From assembly GCA_012910725.1 (NCBI GenBank), contig WNEG01000082.1, positions 6,712-13,618 of the forward strand: 6,907 nucleotides of DNA. Direction: 5' to 3'. Source of the DNA: Candidatus Ethanoperedens thermophilum (GTDB lineage Archaea; Halobacteriota; Methanosarcinia; Methanosarcinales; EX4572-44). Below, piece after piece: positions 1-6,154 of the stretch. Positions within the stretch are counted from its first letter, which is position 1; each line of letters opens with the position of its first letter. The position numbers and the translations under genes were made by a program. Under the pieces are notes generated by a model. That model saw only the letters and a list, made by a program, of their open reading frames with translations, was not told where the DNA came from and did not search any database.

Positions 1-49
1 AAAACACATTCCTGTGAAAAACATTGGTATCGCTCGAAAAACGAGGGTG

Positions 50-907
50 CTATATGGATGCATGGATACATTCACCGGCAACGACTCGTTCAATAAATCC
101 ATCGCCGCATTTAATGATGAGCGCACCTTCACGATCCACTCCAATCGCCTTTCCGTATATAGTTGTTGATGGATTGTTGATTTGCACTCTTTTTCCAATA
201 GTAGCAAGAAAATATCTCCACTCATCTAATATTTGTGGGAACTGTTTATATAGCCGAAGATATTCGTATTCAAAACTTGTAAGCAATTTTTTGATGAATT
301 CTACACGATCTATGGCACAGTCAAGTTCTGTTTGCAAGGATGTGGAGCTGTCTCTGATCTCTTCAGGGAACAACCGCGTGTCAATATTTGCATCCACTCC
401 AATACCAACGATGGCATATTTTATCTGCTCTGCTTCTGCTTTTGTTTCTGTGAGTATGCCGCACACTTTTTTGTTTCCTATAATTATATCGTTTGGCCAC
501 TTTATCTTTGCATCAATTTTATATGTGCGGATTGTTTTTGCTGCTGCAAGCCCGGCTGCAATGGTTAGTCTATATGCTCGTGAAGCAGGTATTTTTGGTT
601 TTAGTACGAGAGATAGCCAGATGCCGCCCCTTGGAGATATCCATGTTCTCCCTATCCGACCACGTCCACGCGTCTGTATCTCTGTAATGATGGTTGTACC
701 GTCTTCTACACCATCTGCCATGCTCGCTGCTATACTATTTGTTGATTTAACTTCTCTGTAATATTTTATTGTTTTACCAATGATTGATGTGTTAAGCCCT
801 CTCTGGATTTCTGCTGGCAGCAGATCAGGTATTTCTTTGAATATGTGTCCTATATTGGCTGTTGAATCGACATGGCTTTTATCTTTTCGCTGGCTTTCAA
901 TGTGCAT
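50..907 (-). CDS. birA: Biotin-[acetyl-CoA-carboxylase] ligase (BirA/BPL), form without HTH domain
   Basis: Activates biotin with ATP to biotinyl-5'-AMP and transfers it to the acceptor lysine of biotin-dependent carboxylases in the cytoplasm. Seen in the 285-residue protein: YREVKSTN (50-57), the biotinyl-AMP loop GRGRIGRTW (81-89), catalytic KWPND (136-140), GILTE (150-154), GIGVDAN (168-174) and a C-terminal BPL domain with GKAIG...GAL and a terminal VVAGE (about 238-279). The motif usually reading GIGxNxN has Asp at 172. Bifunctional BirA proteins carry about 60 more N-terminal residues forming a winged helix. Here only the segment that normally follows it (MHIESQRK ... PDLLPAEI) remains, so this should be an enzyme and not a DNA-binding repressor. 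Start: ATG at 907 overlaps the stop of a 24-codon frame (TGATG) and has AGGAG 10 bases upstream. A TTG one codon earlier (910) is the alternative. Function is confident; whether the N-terminus is a natural short form or a truncation is open. Confidence 0.93.
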   Translation of the reverse strand: MHIESQRKDKSHVDSTANIGHIFKEIPDLLPAEIQRGLNTSIIGKTIKYYREVKSTNSIAASMADGVEDGTTIITEIQTRGRGRIGRTWISPRGGIWLSLVLKPKIPASRAYRLTIAAGLAAAKTIRTYKIDAKIKWPNDIIIGNKKVCGILTETKAEAEQIKYAIVGIGVDANIDTRLFPEEIRDSSTSLQTELDCAIDRVEFIKKLLTSFEYEYLRLYKQFPQILDEWRYFLATIGKRVQINNPSTTIYGKAIGVDREGALIIKCGDGFIERVVAGECIHASI

Positions 908-981
908 CAATACTGTACTCCTGATACTATTTTTTTAATGTGTTTCTTTGAGATTTTAAGTGCATCATTCGTTGTATTCAT
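907..981 (-). CDS. 24-codon reading frame coupled to birA (possible leader peptide)
   Basis: An ATG at 981 opens a 24-codon lysine-rich frame (begins MNTTNDALKISKKH) whose TGA overlaps the birA ATG as TGATG. The AGGAG used by birA lies inside its last codons. It has no resemblance I can see to the missing BirA winged helix. A TATA-like element 20 to 25 bases upstream would place transcription initiation almost at its ATG, so it could be a leaderless small ORF translated ahead of birA. It may also be chance: 24 codons is short. The only direct support is position and overlap. Confidence 0.25.
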   Translation of the reverse strand: MNTTNDALKISKKHIKKIVSGVQY

Positions 982-997
982 AAATAATCACTTTTCA

Positions 998-1006
998 CCT
1001 TTATAG
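998..1006 (-). promoter_or_regulatory. Candidate archaeal TATA box for birA
   Basis: On the minus strand CTATAAAGG sits about 20 bases before the ATG of the small frame at 981 and about 95 bases before birA. Archaeal transcription starts about 25 bases downstream of the TATA box, which would be at or near position 978. No clear purine-rich BRE is visible upstream. Weak call made from position and composition only. Confidence 0.3.
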
Positions 1007-1048
1007 TACATAAACATTGATGAATCGATAGAAAGGCGGTAAAGGGGA

Positions 1049-1137
1049 TTATGAAAACCAGACTGGTAAAGAAGTCTCAAAGTCCCATGCAACGACCGGG
1101 CTTCGGTCGGATACGCTCTTCAGAGATCGAGCCATGA
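1049..1137. other. Short segment open on both strands, with a small hairpin; unidentified
   Basis: The region between birA and the MNT gene (about 982-1183) has no convincing gene. The plus strand has a 28-codon frame (1051-1137, begins MKTRLVKKSQSP) preceded by AAGGGGATT. The minus strand has an equally long frame (1135-1049, begins MARSLKSVSDRS). Inside both is CGACCG / CGGTCG (1093-1098 and 1104-1109), a 6-bp stem with a 5-base loop. The segment is more GC-rich than its surroundings. It could be a relict of a repeated element or mobile-element ORF, or a structured RNA. I do not recognise a family. Confidence 0.25.
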
Positions 1138-1183
1138 GCAGCTGCGAAGTATTTTTATCATTAAAAAACCAATAGATTTAACC

Positions 1184-1533
1184 ATGAGTGACCTGAAACA
1201 TGCAGATCGAAATGAGATAGCAAAAGGATTTGCAGATGATATTTTAAAAATTTTTGGAGATAAAATACAAAACGTCATTCTATTTGGTTCTGTTGCGAGA
1301 GGAGAGTCTGATGAGGAATCCGACATCGACATTTTAGTTATTACAACAGAAGAAGATTTTAGAATCCGGAGGGAATTGATTGGAATGGCATTCCAGATAT
1401 TATCAAAACACATAATGATATTTCTGTTAAGATGCTATCGAAAAGGGACTTTGATGCTGCCGCGAATATATCATTCATAAGAAACATAAGGTCAGAAGGT
1501 ATTCCGATTGGACGAAATCAAAGCATTACTTGA
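1184..1533 (+). pseudogene. MNT-domain nucleotidyltransferase (MntA-type antitoxin), frameshifted
   Basis: The frame from ATG 1184 encodes a minimal nucleotidyltransferase of the DNA polymerase beta superfamily. FGSVARG (34-40) and SDID (46-49) give the exact GS-X10-DxD signature, with D47 and D49 as metal ligands. After about residue 70 (AF at 1388-1393) this frame loses similarity and stops at 1480. The next frame instead continues the family pattern from GAT at 1396: DIIKTHNDISVKMLSKRDF, then FIRNIRSEG, to a TGA at 1531-1533. One missing base between about 1391 and 1396 would restore a protein of about 116 residues, normal for MntA. In known MntA-HepT systems MntA adds AMP to a tyrosine of the HEPN ribonuclease HepT and silences it. 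The start has no obvious Shine-Dalgarno sequence. A sequencing error is the alternative to a true mutation; the decayed partner downstream favours mutation. Confidence 0.75.
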
Positions 1534-1600
1534 AAAGGCTGGAAATAGGGGTGGTTGCCGGCAGCTATTTCAAATATCCATCATTTTTCAACAGTTTTAA
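1508..1600 (+). pseudogene. 5' remnant of a HEPN-domain (HepT-like) toxin gene
   Basis: A TTG at 1508, preceded by GAAGGT, opens a frame starting (M)DEIKALLEKAGNR, which resembles the first helix of HEPN proteins (pattern DEI..LLEKAE). It overlaps the last 26 bases of the repaired MNT frame, the tight arrangement usual for MNT-HEPN pairs. Similarity ends near 1549. The frame then runs into sequence antisense to the 3' end of the FAD oxidoreductase and stops at 1598-1600, after only 30 codons where a HEPN protein needs about 110-140. The RxxxxH ribonuclease motif is therefore absent. Identification rests on about 14 residues plus context, so it is moderate at best. Confidence 0.45.
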
Positions 1601-2932
1601 CACATTCAAAACAGAATATCCTGCACGTGTTATTCCCATACTTCGCCGGTCAGTATCAGTGCCAACAAGGTATAAATTCTTAACAGGTGTTCTGTTCTCT
1701 GCGATATAGCCATTGATCGTCACCGATGCCTTTTCAGGTGTTGCTATCTGATAATGTTCCATCTCTATGAACTGCTCAATCCGCGGCACAGCCTCAACGA
1801 TCGTATCCATCGCCTTTCGTTTTTCAGACTCAATCGTTTTCGTCTCATCAACAACAAACGTGAAACCAACAAGTTGCTTGCCCTTTGGTGCAAGACCATC
1901 GGTGTAGTTACTGATCGGCATCGCCCAGTATGCATGCTTCTGAAACCACATCTCAGAGCCAATATAATTAAATTCGGGCATCTCGTGCGATAAGCCAATC
2001 CACGCTGTTAAACTTTTAGACTGGGCGATACGTCCAAGATTGGAAATGTACTGCTCTGGAAGCTCATTTACCATGCAGGGCAGTTGCTTTGCAAAACCAG
2101 AATATACAACCACATCACAGGTAAACGATTCATCATCAGTTTCAACACCCACAACAATCCCATCAGATGTCAGGATTTTATTAACACGCTGGTTGGTTCG
2201 AATTTCAACGTTTTTTGGCATGGAATAAATAACCGCGTTTAAAAAGGATTTTAATCCCCCCCTCACATACGCTTGCGACTTGGAAACCCTGTTTGTTGCA
2301 AGGCGACTTAATCTGGTGATACGGCTCGTGAGCTGTTCAGTCAATGTTGAGTGATTTGTATCTTCTTTTACTTCATCATCAACAAAATTGCTGCCTGCAA
2401 GTACGCGGTGAACCGATGTTTCTCTCATGCTTCTACCTGTCAAAAGGTGACATATTGCATCTGCAAATTCAATCGACTGGGTGGATAAATTCCCTGGCAG
2501 AAAATCGTGGACTGACTGTGCAGAAGTATCAACTCCAAAGCTTGTAAGCGTCAGCGCTTTGGTAATAGCCTGCGATACCATAATTCTATCACGTCGCGGC
2601 AGCACATCAAAACCAACAAACTCTGCAATATTGGATGGGATATTTGTAAGGCCTTTTGAAGTGCGCACGAAATACGTGCCATAGGTTAAAAAAACAGGTG
2701 TGTAGTCAAGGTACTCGTTGATGATCTGTCGAAGCGGCCCATGCGTAAGCCCTGTAATGGCATGAGGTCCTGTATCTACCTGGAAACTATCAACCATATA
2801 ACTATTACAATTGCCACCAGGAAGACTTCGCTCTTCGAGTACCAGCACCTGCTTTCCATGTTTCCCGATGGCAAGAGCAGTCATTAATCCACTGATGCCG
2901 CCCCCGACAACTATCACATCATATCTGTTCAT
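1565..2932 (-). CDS. FAD-dependent oxidoreductase, phytoene desaturase/CrtISO-like (COG1233 type)
   Basis: A flavoprotein of 455 residues. The N-terminus carries the Rossmann dinucleotide-binding motif VVGGGISG (8-15), an acidic strand end (VLEE, 31-34) that would hold the adenosine ribose, then PGGN (38-41) and DTGPH (53-57), the layout of the phytoene dehydrogenase/carotenoid isomerase/amine oxidase superfamily. The C-terminus has NLYLVGTDTD followed by GITRAGYS, the family's second FAD contact. The centre (about 100-400) is the variable substrate domain, so the substrate cannot be read from sequence; polyisoprenoid desaturation, saturation or isomerisation is the family expectation only. 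No membrane segment or signal peptide is evident. Start: ATG 2932 has GGTGA 6 bases upstream and puts the Rossmann strand at residue 5. An upstream ATG (2959) would add nine residues. Its 3' end runs convergently into the HEPN remnant. Confidence 0.85.
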   Translation of the reverse strand: MNRYDVIVVGGGISGLMTALAIGKHGKQVLVLEERSLPGGNCNSYMVDSFQVDTGPHAITGLTHGPLRQIINEYLDYTPVFLTYGTYFVRTSKGLTNIPSNIAEFVGFDVLPRRDRIMVSQAITKALTLTSFGVDTSAQSVHDFLPGNLSTQSIEFADAICHLLTGRSMRETSVHRVLAGSNFVDDEVKEDTNHSTLTEQLTSRITRLSRLATNRVSKSQAYVRGGLKSFLNAVIYSMPKNVEIRTNQRVNKILTSDGIVVGVETDDESFTCDVVVYSGFAKQLPCMVNELPEQYISNLGRIAQSKSLTAWIGLSHEMPEFNYIGSEMWFQKHAYWAMPISNYTDGLAPKGKQLVGFTFVVDETKTIESEKRKAMDTIVEAVPRIEQFIEMEHYQIATPEKASVTINGYIAENRTPVKNLYLVGTDTDRRSMGITRAGYSVLNVLKLLKNDGYLK

Positions 2933-2948
2933 ATATTTCACCAAAATG

Positions 2949-2959
2949 TTGCATTGCAA
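2949..2959. promoter_or_regulatory. Perfect 11-bp palindrome upstream of the FAD oxidoreductase
   Basis: TTGCA-T-TGCAA is a perfect inverted repeat centred on 2954, 17 bases upstream of the chosen ATG at 2932. Its position suits an operator for a small dimeric regulator, but an 11-bp palindrome can occur by chance. No RNA role is likely because the loop would be one base. Confidence 0.25.
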
Positions 2960-3020
2960 TCATTATTGAGAGGTGGTTTCGGAGGAATGATTATCTCCAT
3001 TCATTTGATTTGCTCCCGAC

Positions 3021-3258
3021 TTAAATATTCGCTAAATCATACAGCAGCCTGCCAATCTGTTTATCAACGATTCCTACCTGCCGTTTTTTCCATCAGAGCC
3101 ACGAATTTATAGTACGTAGCCTTTTCTGCGTGGGTTGGGAGGTCCTGATGTGGATTAGATGCTTCTGAACTTTTGAATGCCTCTCTCTTATTCCCCGGTA
3201 GTGACTTAATCACGAACCTTTTCAGGTATCCAAACTTTCTTATTTCACAATCATACAG
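3021..3258 (-). pseudogene. Degenerate coding remnant, possibly the C-terminus of a DNA methylase
   Basis: The gap between the oxidoreductase and the DHH gene (2933-3261) holds no intact gene. On the minus strand one frame is open for 64 codons from 3258 to a TGA at 3066-3064, with protein-like composition (ends FVALMEKTAGRNR). A second frame, shifted by one base and entered around 3080, reads QVGIVDKQIGRLLYDLANI and stops at 3023-3021. Joined, they give ALMEKTAQVGIVDKQIGRL, similar to the tail of Eco57I/type IIG-like methylases (pattern TDxxIDxLVYELYGL). That resemblance is short and from memory, so the family is tentative. A frameshifted remnant on this strand is more likely than an intact gene. 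No start codon context is visible. Confidence 0.35.
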
Positions 3259-3261
3259 AGA

Positions 3262-4221
3262 TCAAAGGTTTCGATTGAGCAATATTTTTTTCACATGTTT
3301 TACACATTCCGATAGTATCTGGTCTTTGTCGCCTATTACTTCAAGTCCTGCTGCACCGTTATGTCCTCCTCCTGTTCCGCCATGTGCCTTTCCAATCTCC
3401 TCAAGAATTTTTCCAAGTGTCACACCTCTTTCAATGGCGGTGCGCCGTGCTCTGCTGCTGACCCTGACCATCTCCCCGATGGGGGTTGCTACAAAGGAAA
3501 CATCTGCTCCAATATTCACCAGGGTGGATGCTGCTGTGCCATTGAATGAGCTGATATAGGAAGTTGCGATAATCCAGTCATTCGCCCGTTCGATCTTTGT
3601 GCGCATGGCTGCCTTTATCATGGCGATGCGCATGGATATATCATGTGGTGTGGAAGAAAGAAGTTCAAGAACTTCACCATAGCTGACCCTGCTTTCTTCA
3701 AGCAGACTGGCAGTGGTATATAGTGAATCTGCTGTAGCGTGTTTAAAATGTCCTGTGTCTGTGATGATGCCTGTTATCAGTGCTATGCCCATTTCTGTAG
3801 AGAAGGAATGACCGGTCTCATGGAGCATTGTGTAAACGATTTCTGCTGTCGAGGTTCTATATTCTATGAGATGGAACTCTGCCCCGTCCAGCATAGTATT
3901 TGTTATATGATGGTCAATGATGCAGTATTTTTCAAGTTCGATGTTGTTTAGTTGAACACCAGTGGATGTATCAACCACAACGGTGATGTCATACATTGAT
4001 ATATCAGGGTTGTAGAGCACCTTCATGTCGAGGCGATTGATAAGAGTAGAACTTATGCGGTCAACACTATCGATTACGCCAATGCTTCCTCCAAATACCT
4101 CTCTAAGAGCGTAAGCACTTCCAATAGCATCTGGATCGGCATTTCGATGGCATAAAAAAAGTGGGTTTTTAAACTCTGTTAATAGAGAATAGAATTCATT
4201 GCGTGAGACACTGTTGTCCAT
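3262..4221 (-). CDS. DHH/DHHA1 phosphoesterase (RecJ-like / NrnA-like, archaeal)
   Basis: A complete 319-residue DHH-superfamily phosphoesterase. Seen: motif I CHRNADPDAIGS (24-35; H25, D29, D31), motif II VVVDTS (81-86; D84), motif III IIDHH (101-105), motif IV GIITDTGHFKHAT (151-163; D155), and a C-terminal DHHA1 substrate domain with GGTGGGHNGAAG (281-292). All metal ligands are present, so it should be an active Mn2+-dependent hydrolase of phosphodiester or phosphomonoester bonds. Candidate activities are a nano-RNase/pAp phosphatase like NrnA or a short RecJ-like nuclease; sequence alone does not choose. It starts 31 bases after the prefoldin stop, consistent with cotranscription. That spacer is almost pure A/T and has no Shine-Dalgarno sequence. 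In many Euryarchaeota a DHH gene of this type lies near pfdB, often with a small DUF3194 gene between, which is absent here. Confidence 0.92.
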   Translation of the reverse strand: MDNSVSRNEFYSLLTEFKNPLFLCHRNADPDAIGSAYALREVFGGSIGVIDSVDRISSTLINRLDMKVLYNPDISMYDITVVVDTSTGVQLNNIELEKYCIIDHHITNTMLDGAEFHLIEYRTSTAEIVYTMLHETGHSFSTEMGIALITGIITDTGHFKHATADSLYTTASLLEESRVSYGEVLELLSSTPHDISMRIAMIKAAMRTKIERANDWIIATSYISSFNGTAASTLVNIGADVSFVATPIGEMVRVSSRARRTAIERGVTLGKILEEIGKAHGGTGGGHNGAAGLEVIGDKDQILSECVKHVKKILLNRNL

Positions 4222-4252
4222 GAAATATCTATAAATTAATAAAATTATATTT

Positions 4253-4615
4253 TTATTGTGCTGTGATTCCTGCTGTATCCAGTGCCTCTTTCAACCGCTC
4301 TTGTTGTTCAGTAAATCTTTTCTGAATGCGTTCTTCCTGACGAGTAAATGTTTTAAGCCTCAGATCAAGACTTTCTTCCTTCTTTTTCAGGGATTCGATC
4401 GTTTCGTTCTTATTGCTTTTAATCAGTATATTACCAACTGTCTGGTATAATACAACATCATCAGTTGTGACCTCAACAGCTTCCAGTGCACGATCTACAT
4501 CACGCAAGCTTAACTCGATCTGGCTTTTTTGCCCAACCAACATCTGTGCCTGCTGCTGTGTCTGTTGAAGTTGAGACAGTTGATTCTGAATCTTGGGGGA
4601 TATTTCTGAACTCAT
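4253..4615 (-). CDS. pfdB: Prefoldin subunit beta
   Basis: The beta subunit of archaeal prefoldin, a jellyfish-shaped alpha2-beta4 chaperone that holds unfolded proteins and passes them to the group II chaperonin (thermosome). The 120-residue product has a long N-terminal helix rich in Gln and Leu (about 5-48, with QLSQLQQTQQQAQ), a short beta-hairpin region containing VVLYQTVGNILIK (54-66), and a second charged helix (about 72-113) with LKKKEESLDLRLK and RQEERIQKRF. This is the beta-class pattern with one hairpin; alpha subunits have two. Length is typical. Start: ATG 4615 gives MSSEISPKIQ, which matches the usual beginning of the family, with GTGAT 4 bases upstream. In-frame starts at 4621 (ATG) and 4624 (GTG) are alternatives. 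The DHH gene follows; the divergent neighbour is the defence module. Confidence 0.92.
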   Translation of the reverse strand: MSSEISPKIQNQLSQLQQTQQQAQMLVGQKSQIELSLRDVDRALEAVEVTTDDVVLYQTVGNILIKSNKNETIESLKKKEESLDLRLKTFTRQEERIQKRFTEQQERLKEALDTAGITAQ

Positions 4616-4645
4616 GCCCATCACTATTTTCTACATATTATTTAA

Positions 4646-4651
4646 CATATA
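4646..4651 (-). promoter_or_regulatory. Candidate TATA box for the pfdB-DHH unit
   Basis: TATATG on the minus strand lies 31-36 bases upstream of the pfdB ATG, within an AT-rich stretch following GACCG. Initiation about 25 bases downstream would give a leader of only about 10 bases, which fits the weak ribosome binding site. Position-based call. Confidence 0.4.
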
Positions 4652-4807
4652 CGGTCACTGGGGAGTTATGCATCATCAAACTGAACAAATTAACTTTTTC
4701 AAGGCTAATAAAAAAATAGAAATATGGCATAGTATTATGAAAGTCATGTATTATTTTTATTTCAATGATATTATTTAGTAAATTAATTTTTTTAAAAAAC
4801 AGAAGAA

Positions 4808-4815
4808 TTATATAC
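4808..4815 (+). promoter_or_regulatory. Candidate TATA box for the AbiL operon
   Basis: TTATATAC is a close match to the archaeal TATA consensus. Initiation about 25 bases downstream (near 4836) would place the inverted repeat at 4834-4860 at the start of a leader of about 50 bases. The intergenic region is so AT-rich that other TATA-like strings exist (for example 4833-4840), so the exact element is uncertain. Confidence 0.4.
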
Positions 4816-4833
4816 TATTTTGACTTTAATACT

Positions 4834-4860
4834 TATATTTGTGAATTTTTCACAAAAATA
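4834..4860. promoter_or_regulatory. Inverted repeat in the AbiL leader (operator or RNA hairpin candidate)
   Basis: TTTGTGAA (4838-4845) and TTCACAAA (4849-4856) are perfect 8-bp arms around three T residues. After one mismatch the pairing resumes for three more base pairs (4834-4836 with 4858-4860). It ends 27 bases before the ATG of the ATPase gene and lies at or just after the expected transcription start. It could be an operator where a dimeric regulator blocks initiation, or an RNA stem-loop controlling translation. No regulator gene is present in the module. Confidence 0.5.
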
Positions 4861-4887
4861 TCACTCTAATCTAAATGGTCGGATAAA

Positions 4888-6153
4888 ATGCTGATTGAAT
4901 TTAATGTACAAAATTTTCGCTCTATTAAAGAAGAAGTCACTTTTAGTTTAGTAGCTTCTGCAGATAACTCATTAGATAATAATTTAATTAAAACAGATTT
5001 GTTAAGAGATAATCTATTACGTAGTGCAGTGATTTATGGAGCAAATGCTTCAGGAAAAAGCAATGTTATCTTAGCTTTTAATTTTTTGAAAATTTTTGTG
5101 GAGACTGCCCATACGTTCCAAAAAGGTACTAAAATTAATTATTCGCCTTTTAAACTTGACAAAAAATGTCTATCCAAGCCAAGTAAATTCGAAGTTGTTT
5201 TTATTAAAAACAATATCAAATACGTTTACGGAGTATCTCTCAATAGTGAAAAGATTATTGATGAATATTTATATTATTATCCTAAAGACCGTAAAGCACT
5301 CATTTTTGAGAGAAAGGATACCAATAATTATAGGTTTACTATTGATAGAAAAGAACAAAAATTTATTTCTGAAAAAACCTTAGATAATGTTCTTTATCTT
5401 TCAAATTCAACTCAATTGAATTATGATAAGACTTCCGAGGCTTTTGATTGGTTTAAAGATAATTTGGGGATTATAGGAACAACAGATCATCCCCGATTAA
5501 TTGATTATACTATTCATAAATTTAGTGAAGATGAAAAAACGAAAAAATTCATTTTAAAAGCTCTTAGTGAAGCGGATTTAGGAATTAACGATATATCCGT
5601 ATCTATTGAGAAGATTTTAATAGATGAAATTCCAACTCCAATTCGAGAACGATTCAAAGCTGTGATGTCGGGTGGAGATAGAAAACTTGAGAAAATTGAT
5701 ATTAAGACAATACATAAAGTTATTGATGAAACCGGGAATGAAGATTATGTCAAATTTGATTTTAAAGAAGAATCTGAAGGGACAAAAAGATTGTTTTCAT
5801 TGATTGGTCCCTGGATTGATTCATTAAACAACGGCCGAGTTTTAATTGTAGATGAATTAGATACTAAACTACATCATTTATTGAATGTTTTTTTAATTAA
5901 ACTATTTAATGATCCTACTCAAAATAAGAATAATGCTCAATTAATATTTACAACACACAACACAAATTTACTTGATCTGGATATATTCAGAAGGGATCAA
6001 ATCTGGTTTACAGAAAAGAATCCTAGTAAAGGAAGTACAGATCTTTACTCTCTCATAGAATTCAAGCCTCGCAAAGATAAGAATATTCAAAAAGGATATC
6101 TGGCAGGACGATATGGTGCCATACCATTCATAAGTGATGATAGGATATTTTGA
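4888..6153 (+). CDS. AAA15/OLD-like ABC-type ATPase, AbiLi (RloA-like) subunit of an anti-phage module
   Basis: A complete 421-residue SMC/ABC-like ATPase. Seen: an N-terminal strand FNVQNFRSIKEEVTFSL (5-21) typical of AAA15/AAA21 proteins, Walker A GANASGKS (51-58), an ABC-signature-like ESEGTKRL (295-302), Walker B VLIVDELD (318-325) with the catalytic acidic pair, a switch histidine in FTTHNTNLLD (354-363; H357), and a C-terminal YLAGRYGAIPFI (404-415) common in this family. Family knowledge: such ATPases pair with a TOPRIM-like RloB/AbiLii protein in abortive-infection modules; the ATPase is thought to sense infection and hold or release the effector. The effector follows after one base. 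Weak ribosome binding site (GGAT, 4 bases before the ATG). Strongly AT-rich with A/T-ending codons, unlike the DHH and prefoldin genes, suggesting transfer. No inactivating lesion is seen. The trigger is unknown. Confidence 0.9.
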   Translation: MLIEFNVQNFRSIKEEVTFSLVASADNSLDNNLIKTDLLRDNLLRSAVIYGANASGKSNVILAFNFLKIFVETAHTFQKGTKINYSPFKLDKKCLSKPSKFEVVFIKNNIKYVYGVSLNSEKIIDEYLYYYPKDRKALIFERKDTNNYRFTIDRKEQKFISEKTLDNVLYLSNSTQLNYDKTSEAFDWFKDNLGIIGTTDHPRLIDYTIHKFSEDEKTKKFILKALSEADLGINDISVSIEKILIDEIPTPIRERFKAVMSGGDRKLEKIDIKTIHKVIDETGNEDYVKFDFKEESEGTKRLFSLIGPWIDSLNNGRVLIVDELDTKLHHLLNVFLIKLFNDPTQNKNNAQLIFTTHNTNLLDLDIFRRDQIWFTEKNPSKGSTDLYSLIEFKPRKDKNIQKGYLAGRYGAIPFISDDRIF

Positions 6154-6154
6154 T

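Noticed and set aside
33..45. CTCG-AAAAA-CGAG stem as a terminator for birA
   Set aside because: The stem is only four base pairs and no T-run follows it on the minus strand, so support is too weak to list as a feature.
24..761. A 245-codon plus-strand open frame across birA
   Set aside because: It is antisense to birA, whose minus-strand product has all biotin ligase motifs. The plus-strand translation has no recognisable domain and an unnatural Ser/Cys/Pro-rich composition.
2998..3004. 13- and 20-codon frames upstream of the oxidoreductase as genes
   Set aside because: They are too short and lack any supporting similarity. They are mentioned only as possible leader frames.
3173..3559. A 128-codon plus-strand frame
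   Set aside because: It overlaps the DHHA1-coding end of the DHH gene in antisense and shows low-complexity Pro/Ser runs typical of a shadow frame.
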